A DNA stretch of 64,000 nucleotides, taken from NCBI GenBank assembly GCA_965230515.1, contig OZ246007.1, positions 2,666,001-2,730,000 of the forward strand, written 5' to 3'. This stretch comes from JAJFKB01 sp965230515 (GTDB lineage: Bacteria > Pseudomonadota > Gammaproteobacteria > Pseudomonadales > IMCC2047). Below are positions 8,212 through 17,419 of the stretch, in pieces. Both the position numbers and the translations under genes were made by a program. The notes beneath the pieces are model-generated. The model was given only the letters and a program-made list of their open reading frames with translations. It was not told the DNA's origin and made no database searches. The stretch's first letter is position 1, and each line of letters starts with the position of its first letter.

Positions 8212-8892
8212 TTGGAAATCGGATTGTTGGAAGATGATGAACCTCAGGCCGCCATGGTCAGCGAGTGGTTGCAGGAGGAGGGTTATGCAGTAAAAGCGGC
8301 GACCACTGGTGCGCAGTTCATTCCGCTGGTCAAAAACCAGCCTTTTGACGCCATCATTCTGGACTGGGAACTGCCGGATACAACAGGTTTTGAAATTCTC
8401 AAACAGTTACGGAAACTGTTAACGCTCGATACGCCTGTGCTATTTACCACGCAACGTGATCAGGAAGAGGATATTGTTTCTGCATTGGAGGCTGGTGCAG
8501 ATGATTACCTGGTGAAGCCGTTGCGCAAGGCTGAATTGGTTGCCCGTATGAAGGCAATATTGCGCCGGGTTGGTACAGAAGAAGAGCAAAATATTGTGAC
8601 ACTTGGTCCCATAGAGCTCGATCTTTCGCAACACCGAGCGATGGTTAATGGTGAAGAGGTGAAGCTGACAAACAAGGATTTTGAGTTGGCCACATTTGTA
8701 CTGTCTAACGTGGGTAAAATCCTGTCTCGTGAATATTTGCTGAAGTCAGTATGGGGGTTAAGTGCTGACATCAGTACCCGCACTGTGGATGTTCATATCA
8801 GCAGAATACGACGAAAGCTTGGTATTAATTCAAGCGTTGGTCTTTGTTTGAAAACCATCTATCAACATGGATACCGGCTAGAAAAATTGTAG
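8212..8892 (+). CDS. OmpR-family response regulator
   Basis: The 226-residue protein has a receiver domain (residues about 1-118) with acidic pocket E7-D8-D9, phospho-acceptor D51 (AIILDWELPD), T79/T80 and K102. A winged-helix DNA-binding domain follows (about 128-226, including TRTVDVHISRIRRKLG). I favour TTG at 8212, 7 bases after AGAGGG; TTG at 8206 is also open. It is followed after 14 bases by a LysM-FecR protein and then a CHASE2 histidine kinase, so it is very likely the output of that kinase. Confidence 0.92.
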   Translation: MEIGLLEDDEPQAAMVSEWLQEEGYAVKAATTGAQFIPLVKNQPFDAIILDWELPDTTGFEILKQLRKLLTLDTPVLFTTQRDQEEDIVSALEAGADDYLVKPLRKAELVARMKAILRRVGTEEEQNIVTLGPIELDLSQHRAMVNGEEVKLTNKDFELATFVLSNVGKILSREYLLKSVWGLSADISTRTVDVHISRIRRKLGINSSVGLCLKTIYQHGYRLEKL

Positions 8893-8906
8893 CCAGAGAG
8901 TGAAAT

Positions 8907-10325
8907 ATGGGCATTGTCAGATTGGGGTTTCTGATAGTTATTTATCTGGTCGTAGCTAACGTTGCCAGGGTGCATGCGCAGGACTGGCTTTATACTGTTC
9001 GTGATCAGGACAGTCTTTGGAAAATCTGTCAGGCTCATGTGGCAAAACCGCTCTGCTGGATTAAGCTTGGTCAATATAATGGACTCCAAAATGGCAATTT
9101 AATAGCGCCTGGACTTATTCTTAAAATCCCCTATGCCTGGTTAATATCACCGCCACTGCCGGCAATAGTTGTGGAGAGTCGTGGTGAGGTGGCATATATT
9201 CCAGCGGTGGCATCAGCGAAAGTTGCCTGGAAAGGTATCAGTGGTATAAAAAATGCCTCATCTATGAGGGCTGCGGGCGTATCGCTGCAGTCAATACCAA
9301 CGGACGGTAAAATTTATATGGGTGACAGGCTGATTACCGGCCAGGGTAATGCCAGTATACTGTTCGCCGATGGAACACAGATGCTCATTCGAGCGAATAC
9401 TGATATTACCTTTGACCGCATTTCGGTAAAGGACGGGCAAGGTTTTGTTGATACTTTGCTGGTATTAAAAAAAGGTGCCACGCGGTATCAGGTTAAAGGC
9501 AGTGGCGGTGTCTCCCGGTATAAGGTCCGCACGCCAGCCGGTGTGGCAGCGGTCAGAGGTACTGAGTTTCGCGTTAACCTGGACACCGAACAATTGGTCA
9601 TCATGCGCAGTGAAGTGTTGGAGGGGGCGGTCAGGGTTAGTGATAACCAGGGCAAATCGGCTCAACAGGTCCCTAAAGGCTATGGGGTAAGAAGTGAGCC
9701 AAACAAGCCAATACCAATCCCGCAGCAGTTGTTGCCAAGGATCGAGTGGCAAGACGATGGTCAGCCAACCCTTTCGCGACCTGTTCAGATTCAATGGCAG
9801 CGGCTGGTGGGTGCGCAAAGCTACCGGATTGATCTGTATGACCAAAAGGGCTTGGTGGAGTCCTGGCGAACGGAGGAAAATTATTGGCAAGATCAGGTGC
9901 TTGCCGATGGTAAATACCGGCTTTTGGTTAGGGCCATTGATCAGTTGGGACTTCAGGGGTTTGATGCGGAGCGGGAGTTTACCGTGGTGACGCCCCTGCC
10001 GGTACCGCAGTTAACGTCTGCGGGTATTGGTCAAGAGGATAAAGGTAGAGTGCATATACAGTGGCCTCGCCTGGCGTCGGCAACCGGGTATCGCATCGAG
10101 GTGGCATTGGATCCTCAGTTTAAGAAGATAGTGATTGCGGAGGAGTCGATAAATCCCGAGTACCGCTTTAAACAGAGAACAGGTGTTTATACGCGTGTCA
10201 GTGCACTCTATTCTGATCGAAGGGAAAGTGATTTCAGTGAAGCGATTTGGGTTGATCCACCACCTGATAACTGGAAGCCGTGGATAGGAATCGCTACCGT
10301 GGTTTTAGCTGTGATATTGTTTTAG
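8907..10325 (+). CDS. Exported LysM-FecR domain protein
   Basis: The product is 472 residues with a signal peptide (residues 1-24, cleaved near VHAQD). A LysM-like domain follows (about 27-74, YTVRDQDSLWKICQAH), suggesting peptidoglycan contact. A FecR domain spans about 138-235 (GNASILFADGTQMLIRANT, VRTPAGVAAVRGTEFRV). Two fibronectin-type repeats occupy about 275-360 and 365-450, and a hydrophobic C-terminal segment (about 455-472) may anchor it in the membrane. In iron signalling FecR passes a surface signal to a sigma factor, but FecR domains also occur in such stand-alone envelope proteins. It lies between a response regulator and a sensor kinase, which suggests it shapes the signal they sense. 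Confidence 0.85.
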   Translation: MGIVRLGFLIVIYLVVANVARVHAQDWLYTVRDQDSLWKICQAHVAKPLCWIKLGQYNGLQNGNLIAPGLILKIPYAWLISPPLPAIVVESRGEVAYIPAVASAKVAWKGISGIKNASSMRAAGVSLQSIPTDGKIYMGDRLITGQGNASILFADGTQMLIRANTDITFDRISVKDGQGFVDTLLVLKKGATRYQVKGSGGVSRYKVRTPAGVAAVRGTEFRVNLDTEQLVIMRSEVLEGAVRVSDNQGKSAQQVPKGYGVRSEPNKPIPIPQQLLPRIEWQDDGQPTLSRPVQIQWQRLVGAQSYRIDLYDQKGLVESWRTEENYWQDQVLADGKYRLLVRAIDQLGLQGFDAEREFTVVTPLPVPQLTSAGIGQEDKGRVHIQWPRLASATGYRIEVALDPQFKKIVIAEESINPEYRFKQRTGVYTRVSALYSDRRESDFSEAIWVDPPPDNWKPWIGIATVVLAVILF

Positions 10326-10373
10326 CTGTTTGAAATGATTGTTGCAGGGAGCTAATCTGATCAGCGAATAAAT

Positions 10374-13004
10374 ATGTGGCAAACCAGGAATAATAAAAAA
10401 GGCTCTTCAGCGTTTTACATTTTTAGTGCCGCCGCTTTGGCCAGCGTGCTAATTATGGTTATCTCTTTTCGTTCAGTATTGGCGCCATTTAATCTGTTGG
10501 TCTACGACTTAAGTCACCGTTTTTCTGACCGAACCCCTGCTTCGGACATTCTTATTGTCAGCATAGATGAAGCCAGTATTCTGGAACTGGGCCGTTGGCC
10601 ATGGCCGAGAGATATCCATGCGCAACTGTTAGATTATCTGACAGGTGCGCAAGTCAAGGCGGTGGTGCTGGATGTGGTGTTTTCTGATCCGGATCAGTTG
10701 CATCCCGAAGCAGACCAGGTGTTGGCTGAGGCAATTCAAAAGCAGGGAAATGTGGTCCTGCCCGTACACATAAGCCAGATCTACGAAGGTGGCCAATTAT
10801 TGGAGGTGATGCCTTTCCCGGCATTGAGTCGGGCCGCAGCGACACTCGGACATGTCCATTTTGAGAGTGATGTCGATGGTGTTTGCCGTTCCGTATTTCT
10901 TAAAGAGGGAGTAAGGGAAGCCTATTGGGTGCATCAGAGTGTAGCCCTGGCAAATCTGATTGGGGACCACATTCCTGAACCTTTGCCGGGCAGCAGAATC
11001 ACGCAAGCTGGCATGCTGCAGGTTGATCAGATCGTTCGTGATTACCGAAATCTAATTCCTTTTCTGCCACCTGACCAGCATTTTAGCCGAGTATCCTACC
11101 TGGATATTCTAAAAGGAAAAATTCCGAAAGATCTGCTGAAAGACAAGATTATCTATGTTGGGGCAACGGCGGTGGGTCTGGGAGATAATATCGTTACTCC
11201 AACCAGTACAGCAAGTTACTTATTGAGTGGTGTTGAGTTAAACGCGACCATTTATCAGGCGCTAAGGAACGACGGATTTATTCGCGAACTGCCGGTTGTA
11301 TGGAGTGCGGCGCTGTCAGCCATAATTGCATTTCTAGTGGTTTTGGCCACGGCCTTTATGGCACCAAAGCCATTGCTTGTTTTTGTCGTCACCGGGCTGT
11401 TTTTAACCAATCTGTTGGCAATGATTTTGCCGAATTATGCTGGTCTTTGGGTGCCTCCCAGTTCAATCAGCCTGTCGTTCATTCTGAGCTATGTGTTATG
11501 GAGCTTAAGGCGTTTGCAGCAGGCGCTTTACTATCTGCGTAACGAGTTACAACAACTGGCTCAAGAAGGCTCTTTCCTGCATAGACCGGCGGATATCAAG
11601 GCTCTCGATACCGGATTGAAGTTTTTATCGGGCATATTGCCGATCAATGGCTGGCAAATATCGCAGAATGGTAATGTCATTTATGACCAGGGGGAAGTTC
11701 TTGAAAAAATATCTGATGTAGCGCCGGGTCCGGGAAAATGGGAGCATTTGTCATCCGGCTCGAGTATCTGTTTCAAGCGAGGGGAAGATCGGTATTTGCT
11801 CACTGTAGCGTGGCAAAAAGAAGGCGTACCTGAATCAGAGTGCTGTGCACTGCTCAGTGCTTTGGTTGCTGAAGTGCTGCAGCCTGATGTCCGCCAGTTG
11901 CCCCGCGGACCAGAGGCGGTTACCAATGCGATTTTAAGATTGAATCGTGCCAATCAGGCGTTTCGAGAAGTTAATCATCTGTTACAACGTAGCCTTTCCG
12001 ATATGGCTGATGGTGTGGCAATTACTGATAGAAGTGGGCGGGTACTCTTTGAAAATCTGCAGTTTAAAGGGTTGCTGCAGATAGAGGATGAGTTTAATCA
12101 GGGGCATGTTCTGGATCTGATGCGCCAGCTGAAACCTGTCTCGGATGAAAGTTGGCAGGAAATTGTCAAAGGTGTCTATTTGGAGGGGTATACGGCCCGT
12201 TGTGAAGCTGTGACAGCGGCAGGATTCAGCGTCCTCTGCCAGATCCAGTCGTTGCCAGTGGGTGATAATGAAACCTTTGTTATTTATGTGATCACTGATA
12301 TCAGTGTATTAAAGGAATATGAGCGTGCTCGAACAGAAACCCTGAATTTTCTATCGCACGATCTGCGCTCACCGTTGGTGTCAATTTTGGCTTTAATCGA
12401 AAATGCACGGGTCAGTGGTAGTCATGAACGTGACGATGAATTGCTTAGCGCGATTGAGCAGTATGCGACTAAAAATCTGCAGTTTGCGGACAGTTTCTTG
12501 CAGTTGGCTCGTGCTGAGGCGACACAGTCTTATGTATTTGAGCCTGTGGATATGCATGCTGTGCTGGAAAATGCAATTGGTCAGACCTTCAAATTGGCTG
12601 AGCTTCGCGGCATCAAATTGACTCAGGAATACTGTGATGAAGAAGCATGGTTAATGGGGCATAGCGATCTGTTGGAGCGAGCCATCATTAACCTGTTGAG
12701 TAACGCAATAAAATTTAGTGATCGGGGGGATGAAGTGTCGATCCACCTTAATGTCGAAGGCAATGATTTGGTTTGCAAGGTGGTGGATCAGGGTATTGGA
12801 ATTCCGAAAGAGGAGGCTGAAAATATTTTTCAACGCTTTAGGCAGGGAACTATCACTAGCGCAAAAAGACGATCGGGTGCCGGGTTGGGATTGCGTTTTG
12901 TGGAAGTGGTTGTAACCAATCATGCGGGGTCTATTTCTGTGGTAAGTACCCCTGGGGAGGGGAGCTGCTTCACGATCAGACTGCCCGGCATTACCCTTGA
13001 GTAG
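10374..13004 (+). CDS. CHASE2-domain sensor histidine kinase
   Basis: The 876-residue protein has an N-terminal membrane segment (about 13-33) and a periplasmic CHASE2 domain (about 40-300: ILIVSIDEASILELGRWPWPR, VVLDVVFSDPD, IIYVGATAVGLGD). Three membrane helices follow (about 308-377), then a linker, a PAS-like domain (about 535-650) and a HisKA domain with phospho-acceptor H662 (NFLSHDLRSPL). The ATPase domain shows an N-box (NLLSNAIKFS) and G-boxes (DQGIGIP, GAGLGL). It probably phosphorylates the response regulator two genes upstream. The 49-base gap after the FecR gene supports one transcript. The ligand is unknown. Confidence 0.93.
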   Translation: MWQTRNNKKGSSAFYIFSAAALASVLIMVISFRSVLAPFNLLVYDLSHRFSDRTPASDILIVSIDEASILELGRWPWPRDIHAQLLDYLTGAQVKAVVLDVVFSDPDQLHPEADQVLAEAIQKQGNVVLPVHISQIYEGGQLLEVMPFPALSRAAATLGHVHFESDVDGVCRSVFLKEGVREAYWVHQSVALANLIGDHIPEPLPGSRITQAGMLQVDQIVRDYRNLIPFLPPDQHFSRVSYLDILKGKIPKDLLKDKIIYVGATAVGLGDNIVTPTSTASYLLSGVELNATIYQALRNDGFIRELPVVWSAALSAIIAFLVVLATAFMAPKPLLVFVVTGLFLTNLLAMILPNYAGLWVPPSSISLSFILSYVLWSLRRLQQALYYLRNELQQLAQEGSFLHRPADIKALDTGLKFLSGILPINGWQISQNGNVIYDQGEVLEKISDVAPGPGKWEHLSSGSSICFKRGEDRYLLTVAWQKEGVPESECCALLSALVAEVLQPDVRQLPRGPEAVTNAILRLNRANQAFREVNHLLQRSLSDMADGVAITDRSGRVLFENLQFKGLLQIEDEFNQGHVLDLMRQLKPVSDESWQEIVKGVYLEGYTARCEAVTAAGFSVLCQIQSLPVGDNETFVIYVITDISVLKEYERARTETLNFLSHDLRSPLVSILALIENARVSGSHERDDELLSAIEQYATKNLQFADSFLQLARAEATQSYVFEPVDMHAVLENAIGQTFKLAELRGIKLTQEYCDEEAWLMGHSDLLERAIINLLSNAIKFSDRGDEVSIHLNVEGNDLVCKVVDQGIGIPKEEAENIFQRFRQGTITSAKRRSGAGLGLRFVEVVVTNHAGSISVVSTPGEGSCFTIRLPGITLE

Positions 13005-13146
13005 AAGATTGGGTATCCAAAAATACGGACTAAAATTTTCTTGTCCCAGGTTAGTGAACGCTGGATAAATGTAAGGGTCTACTAACAGGCTTTGCCACAC
13101 CTTTGATGGTTTAGCTTTTCGTTCGATTCACACAGATGTACGCTTT

Positions 13147-14622
13147 ATGATGAAAAAACTGTTGTTTGCCTTTATTACCCTGGTTGTATTGCTTTTACTA
13201 CTCTCATTATTGTTTTTGTGGCGGTTGGATATCGATAATTACAGAGCCGATATTGAGGCTGTAATTCATCAACAAACAGGTCTTACTGCGAAACTTGATG
13301 GCGGACTAACACTGGAATTGGCACCAACTCCAGTGATCACAGTTAAAGAGGCTAAGTTTTTCGCTGATCAACACGAGCTGATGCGCTTTTCGAAACTGCA
13401 GCTTAGTGCTGAGTGGCGGCCGCTGCTGAAACGCGAGCTTGTTGTCACGCAGATAGTGCTGGATAATCCTGTACTGGCATTGATTGTGGATCAGTCGGGC
13501 AAGGTTCAGATGCCCCAGCGTTCTGTCGAAAAAGGAGCTGCAGAATCGAGTGCTCCTGGAGTACCGTTAGCAACAGTGCTGATTGAGAATATTACTGTTA
13601 ACAACCTGACTTTTAGCCTTCAACAGGTGGTGGGCATAGAGCCAACCCAATTACTGGCAGACAATCTTAATCTCAATTTAAAAAACCTGTTAATCGCCAA
13701 GAAGGACAGGTTGCTCATCAATCAATGGCCCGAATACCTGAATTATGCCCACCTTGAATTAGAGGTTGAAGCGGGGCAACTGGTTTACGGCAAACATCGT
13801 TTTGAAGAGTTGCAGTTAAGAGTTTCCAACCAGCAGCAACAGATCGATAGCGTATTGACAACAAATGGCTATGGCGGGACAGCCGAGGTCACGACGCGTA
13901 TTGACTGGCTGCCAAAACAGCTATCAGGATCGGCTTTGATCAAAGGGGCTGGTTTGGAAATTGACGATGTTTTGCGGGCACTGGAGCTGGAACCAAAAGG
14001 ACAAGGCCATGTGAATCTGGTGGTTGATGCAACTGCGGAACTTGATCCGGCTTTTGATCCGTTGCAAACCCTAAAGGCAGACATTGTTCTGGATGGCAAG
14101 GATCTTACACTGGAGGGCTTAGATCTTGATCGGCTTGTGAATAAGTTGCTTGAGTCTCAACAACTGAATCTGAAAGATATGGGCGGATTGGCGTTGGCCG
14201 GACCTCTGGGGCTCGCACTGACTAAAGGTGGCTCTTACGGCAGTTTAATTAACAGTGCATTAGGTGGACGCACGCGTATCAATGATCTCTATGGATATTG
14301 GCATTTGGTAAATCAACGCCTTTCTTTTAATGATGTCGCTTTTACCACTGATAACAACCGAATTGCAGCGACCGGTGGGATAAAGGTCGCGGAACAAAAA
14401 TTTGATCCGGTTAACATTTACCTGTTGAACAAAAAGGGCTGTCACCAGTTCCATCAAAAAATAGAGGGCACAGTTAATAAGCCTCAGCTGCAAGCGGCAA
14501 ATTTCGCCATTAATTCGATCGTAAATCCAATGTTATCACTGGCAAAACGCAGTGGTGCATTGGTGGTCGAATGTAAGCCGGTGTATCAGGGTAAGGTTGC
14601 CCACCCAGAGCGTTCCAGATAA
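13147..14622 (+). CDS. AsmA-family protein
   Basis: The 491-residue protein has an N-terminal membrane anchor (about residues 4-26) and a large periplasmic region beginning IDNYRADIEAVIHQQTGLTAKLDG, the AsmA N-terminal pattern. The C-terminal part (LKDMGGLALAGPLGLALTKGGSYGSLI) also fits. AsmA-like proteins bridge the inner and outer membranes and are linked to phospholipid transport and outer-membrane assembly. It is shorter than E. coli AsmA (about 617). Two adjacent ATG codons (13147, 13150) compete, and no ribosome binding site is evident. It follows the kinase by 142 bases with no terminator seen between. Confidence 0.82.
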   Translation: MMKKLLFAFITLVVLLLLLSLLFLWRLDIDNYRADIEAVIHQQTGLTAKLDGGLTLELAPTPVITVKEAKFFADQHELMRFSKLQLSAEWRPLLKRELVVTQIVLDNPVLALIVDQSGKVQMPQRSVEKGAAESSAPGVPLATVLIENITVNNLTFSLQQVVGIEPTQLLADNLNLNLKNLLIAKKDRLLINQWPEYLNYAHLELEVEAGQLVYGKHRFEELQLRVSNQQQQIDSVLTTNGYGGTAEVTTRIDWLPKQLSGSALIKGAGLEIDDVLRALELEPKGQGHVNLVVDATAELDPAFDPLQTLKADIVLDGKDLTLEGLDLDRLVNKLLESQQLNLKDMGGLALAGPLGLALTKGGSYGSLINSALGGRTRINDLYGYWHLVNQRLSFNDVAFTTDNNRIAATGGIKVAEQKFDPVNIYLLNKKGCHQFHQKIEGTVNKPQLQAANFAINSIVNPMLSLAKRSGALVVECKPVYQGKVAHPERSR

Positions 14623-14669
14623 CCGGTAGTCTGCAGGTGATTCTGAGTGGGCGCGCTGCACTACCGGTT
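14621..14669. terminator. Hairpin between convergent AsmA-like and YidB-like genes
   Basis: AACCGGTAGT (14621-14630) pairs perfectly with ACTACCGGTT (14660-14669), overlapping the AsmA-like stop codon. A palindrome GCCCTTAAGGGC follows shortly after. The T-run is weak (GTTT), so it may be a partial or protein-assisted terminator. Confidence 0.4.
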
Positions 14670-14708
14670 GTTTAATGTGCCCTTAAGGGCGCGGCGACAG
14701 CGACGCTA

Positions 14709-15122
14709 CTAAAAGAGTTTTCTGGCGGCACCCATCAGCCCACCAACACCGCCAACGCTGTCCAGTAAAGATCCACCGCTGCTGGAAGTGTCCACAATTT
14801 TAGGAAGTACTTCCGCCAGGCTCTGTTCAGCTTCCGGTTGGCTGACACCCAGTTGCGATGCAAATTTTGAAAGCTTGCTGTCGCCAAATAGCGAGCTGAT
14901 TTGTGTGCTGGAGATTGACTGGTTTACACCATCACCCAGCCAGGAAAGCGCAAGATTTTTTAGAGAGTCATTTTGCATCATCGAACTGACCAGACCTGAA
15001 ACTTCAAGACCTCCGCCATTTATACCCAGTAATCCCGAAAGCGCCTGTGAAATAGACTCTTTATCGATATTGCCACTTAGTTTTTTCTGCAGCAGCTCTG
15101 TTGCGAGGGCTAACAGGTCCAT
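14709..15122 (-). CDS. YidB-like protein (DUF937)
   Basis: The 137-residue protein is helical, with glycine/serine-rich linkers and the YidB/DUF937 features: an N-terminal amphipathic part (ALATELLQKKL), NQSISSTQISSLFGDSKLSKFASQLGVSQPEAEQSLAEVLPKIVD, and a glycine-rich tail. E. coli YidB has no defined role. AGGAGGTGG sits 3 bases before the ATG at 15122, which settles the start against a longer frame from 15179. Copy 3 of the GTTTAC direct repeat lies 137 bases upstream. Confidence 0.82.
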   Translation of the reverse strand: MDLLALATELLQKKLSGNIDKESISQALSGLLGINGGGLEVSGLVSSMMQNDSLKNLALSWLGDGVNQSISSTQISSLFGDSKLSKFASQLGVSQPEAEQSLAEVLPKIVDTSSSGGSLLDSVGGVGGLMGAARKLF

Positions 15123-15259
15123 ATACCACCTCCTGAATAGGTTCATTAATAAGAATGTGGCAGATCGCCTACCAATCACCGCGACTGGTCGATACTACCC
15201 GGCCTTTGAGTCGGCCTGTTTAGAACCACTAGAATGGCGCTGAATGGTATTTATGTCAC

Positions 15260-15275
15260 GTAAACAAATGTAAAC
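15260..15275 (-). promoter_or_regulatory. GTTTAC-N4-GTTTAC direct repeat, copy 3
   Basis: The plus strand reads GTAAAC-AAAT-GTAAAC, a perfect repeat with 10-base period. Read toward the YidB-like gene it is GTTTAC-N4-GTTTAC, the same orientation as at the other two sites. Confidence 0.45.
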
Positions 15276-15338
15276 TAAAAAGCAGCGATCATCGATTACC
15301 TGTGGAGGTCGATGAGTTATAAAGCAATAAACAAATGG

Positions 15339-16892
15339 CTAGTTACGCGGCACCGCTTTTATGACCGTCGTTCGGTACGGGGTTATTTGGTCATTTGATT
15401 CAAAAGGGCCTACACCGGTTTTAATAGCACGCTGCTCACCCGGGTCCAGATGGCGTGGGAGCGACAAGGTTGCTGAGGCACTTACAGAATAAGGGCCGGA
15501 CATCTGATCTATTCTTATCTGTACTCCAGTGACCGATATGGTCGAGCGGTTTTTTACCGCGACCATCAGATAGCCCTTTTCGTTCAGGTAGGCCTTACTG
15601 ACAATGTACTTGTGAGGAGCCTGGGGTAGTTCCAGCCGCGTGATTTTGACTAATGCCTGTTGACCGAGTTCGCCGCCGCCCTGCACGGCATTCTGATAGT
15701 AGTGAATCGCCTGGGTTGGGTTTTCATCGGCTAAAGATATTTCTCCTAGAAGAAAGCTGGAGGCCTGGGTGGGTAAAAGCTGGTAGCTGGCCAGTAAATC
15801 CTGTCGGGCATCGCTTTTGCTGCCATGCTTGTAGCGGAGCATGCCTCGCGCAAGGTAGTGGCTAAAAAGATTGGGGTTTTTCTCAATAGCGCTGGAAAAA
15901 TCCTGCTCGGCTTGTCGATAATTTTTTTGCATCTGGTTAGCATGTCCGCGTAACTCCCAGAAGTAACCCTCTGCCGGTTGGATTTTGATTGCTTTGTCCA
16001 GGTGCCCAATTGCTGCTGCCGGATTTTTATTCTTCAGCGCTTTGACTGCGGCTTGCTGTGATTTATAGGCCGGTTCATCCCTTTTTATCTGACTGATTTT
16101 GGATTGAAAGCGCTTCTCGAATCTTTCCCCGGGTGGGAGAGTCTTGGCTTTTTCACGGTTGGCCTGAACTCGATCCTGAGAAGGCGGATGACTTGCGAAC
16201 AGGCCACTGAGAAAGTCGGTTCGCTTTCCCTCGCTTAACTTGACGAAGGTCTGTTGTAGCTTGACGGCACCCTGGGGATCGTAACCCGCTCGGGACATGT
16301 ATTCCATGCCGTAGTTATCGGACTCCAGTTCAGCTGAACGACCGTATCGGGCCATCCATGCTGCGGATCCGATTTGAATGGCTGTATTGGCTAGCTGGTT
16401 GTATTCGCTATCGGCGAGAGATATGGCCAGAATTTGTGCACCGGCACCTATTAGTGTACCTCGAGTCATTTGTGCGGCGCTGTGTCTGGCAGCGGCATGC
16501 ACAATTTCATGGCCCAGAACTGCTGCCAGTTCTGCTTCGTCCTCCAGTTGTGTGAGCAGACCCCTGTTGATCGCAATTTTTCCTCCTGGCAATGCCCAGG
16601 CATTGGGTACAGAGTTGTTAAGTACCACAAATTCATAAGGCAGATCAGGACGGTCACTTACTGCCGCCAGCCTATTCCCTACTTCTGCCACATAATCCTC
16701 CACCTGTGGATCAATATAGTAGCGTCCGCCCTGAGCCTGTTGCGAAGGCGCATAGTTTTTTTCACCTATGGCAATCTCCTGGGCACCTGATATGAGGGAC
16801 AGTTCATTTTTCCCGGTAACGGGATTGACACTGCAGGCAACCCACAAAAATGAAAATAGTGTTAGGAAAATCGCTCGGGTAGTTTTATTCAC
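15339..16892 (-). CDS. M48 metalloprotease lipoprotein with TPR repeats (BepA-like)
   Basis: The 517-residue protein starts at GTG (16892), 5 bases after AAAGGAG. An earlier GTG at 16925 is open but lacks a ribosome binding site. The signal peptide ends in a lipobox with Cys20 (FLWVAC), so it should be a lipoprotein, unlike soluble E. coli BepA. The zinc motif HEIVH is at residues 128-132 and a later Glu in ELESDNYGMEYM is the likely third ligand. TPR repeats cover about residues 285-425. An extra C-terminal domain (about 430-517) is not present in E. coli BepA (487 residues). BepA helps or degrades LptD and BAM intermediates at the outer membrane. Confidence 0.87.
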   Translation of the reverse strand: MNKTTRAIFLTLFSFLWVACSVNPVTGKNELSLISGAQEIAIGEKNYAPSQQAQGGRYYIDPQVEDYVAEVGNRLAAVSDRPDLPYEFVVLNNSVPNAWALPGGKIAINRGLLTQLEDEAELAAVLGHEIVHAAARHSAAQMTRGTLIGAGAQILAISLADSEYNQLANTAIQIGSAAWMARYGRSAELESDNYGMEYMSRAGYDPQGAVKLQQTFVKLSEGKRTDFLSGLFASHPPSQDRVQANREKAKTLPPGERFEKRFQSKISQIKRDEPAYKSQQAAVKALKNKNPAAAIGHLDKAIKIQPAEGYFWELRGHANQMQKNYRQAEQDFSSAIEKNPNLFSHYLARGMLRYKHGSKSDARQDLLASYQLLPTQASSFLLGEISLADENPTQAIHYYQNAVQGGGELGQQALVKITRLELPQAPHKYIVSKAYLNEKGYLMVAVKNRSTISVTGVQIRIDQMSGPYSVSASATLSLPRHLDPGEQRAIKTGVGPFESNDQITPYRTTVIKAVPRN

Positions 16893-17139
16893 ACAATACT
16901 CCTTTGTCAGGCGAGCGCGGGTCACTTGAGTCGGGCAAGTCTGCCGCTTGAACTGATGGTGCTTTAAGAGAGCAACTTCGAATACAGGTAAATATTGCGG
17001 TAACTTCCTGAAAATGTAAATTGCTTTTGTCGTACAAAGGACTACAGGTTAGCCGAATTGTTCAGCTTGGGTTAAGGATAGACAGGTTAAATTAGAGCCT
17101 CATTTGTGTTTTTAGGGATAGCCGTCGGGGAATATAAAA

Positions 17140-17367
17140 ATGGGGCTGATTGTGGCTGAACAAAAACTGGAGTACGTACTGCCGGGCAGAGTAATTGTAT
17201 GGTATGGGCATTTACGTTGGTCGATAACGATATTGGCCTGCCTGGCCTGGGTGCTGTTTGGTTATGATTTGGGAAGCGTGCCGGTCGTGGCGTTGCCGGT
17301 TTACCTGGGCGCGCACTATCCAGCGTTGATGCTGGCAACCTACGGCTGCAAAAATACCTTTAAGTAG
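17140..17367 (+). CDS. Possible small membrane protein (75 aa)
   Basis: In the 527-base space between the protease start (16892) and the kinase stop (17420) there is one plausible gene. It encodes 75 residues with one or two hydrophobic segments (about 27-46 and 47-67). GGGGAA lies 7 bases before the ATG. No family recognised. The rest of the space (16893-17139) is AT-rich and should hold the protease promoter; I see no other structure. Confidence 0.4.
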   Translation: MGLIVAEQKLEYVLPGRVIVWYGHLRWSITILACLAWVLFGYDLGSVPVVALPVYLGAHYPALMLATYGCKNTFK

Positions 17368-17419
17368 GCTGAAGAGTGACAACCATTTTCGGACAGCTTT
17401 GATTACACGGAAATTAGAG

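Noticed and set aside
15314..15409. 31-codon plus-strand frame with GGAGGT before its ATG
   Set aside because: Spacing to the ATG is only 2 bases and it mostly overlaps the 3' end of the protease gene antisense.
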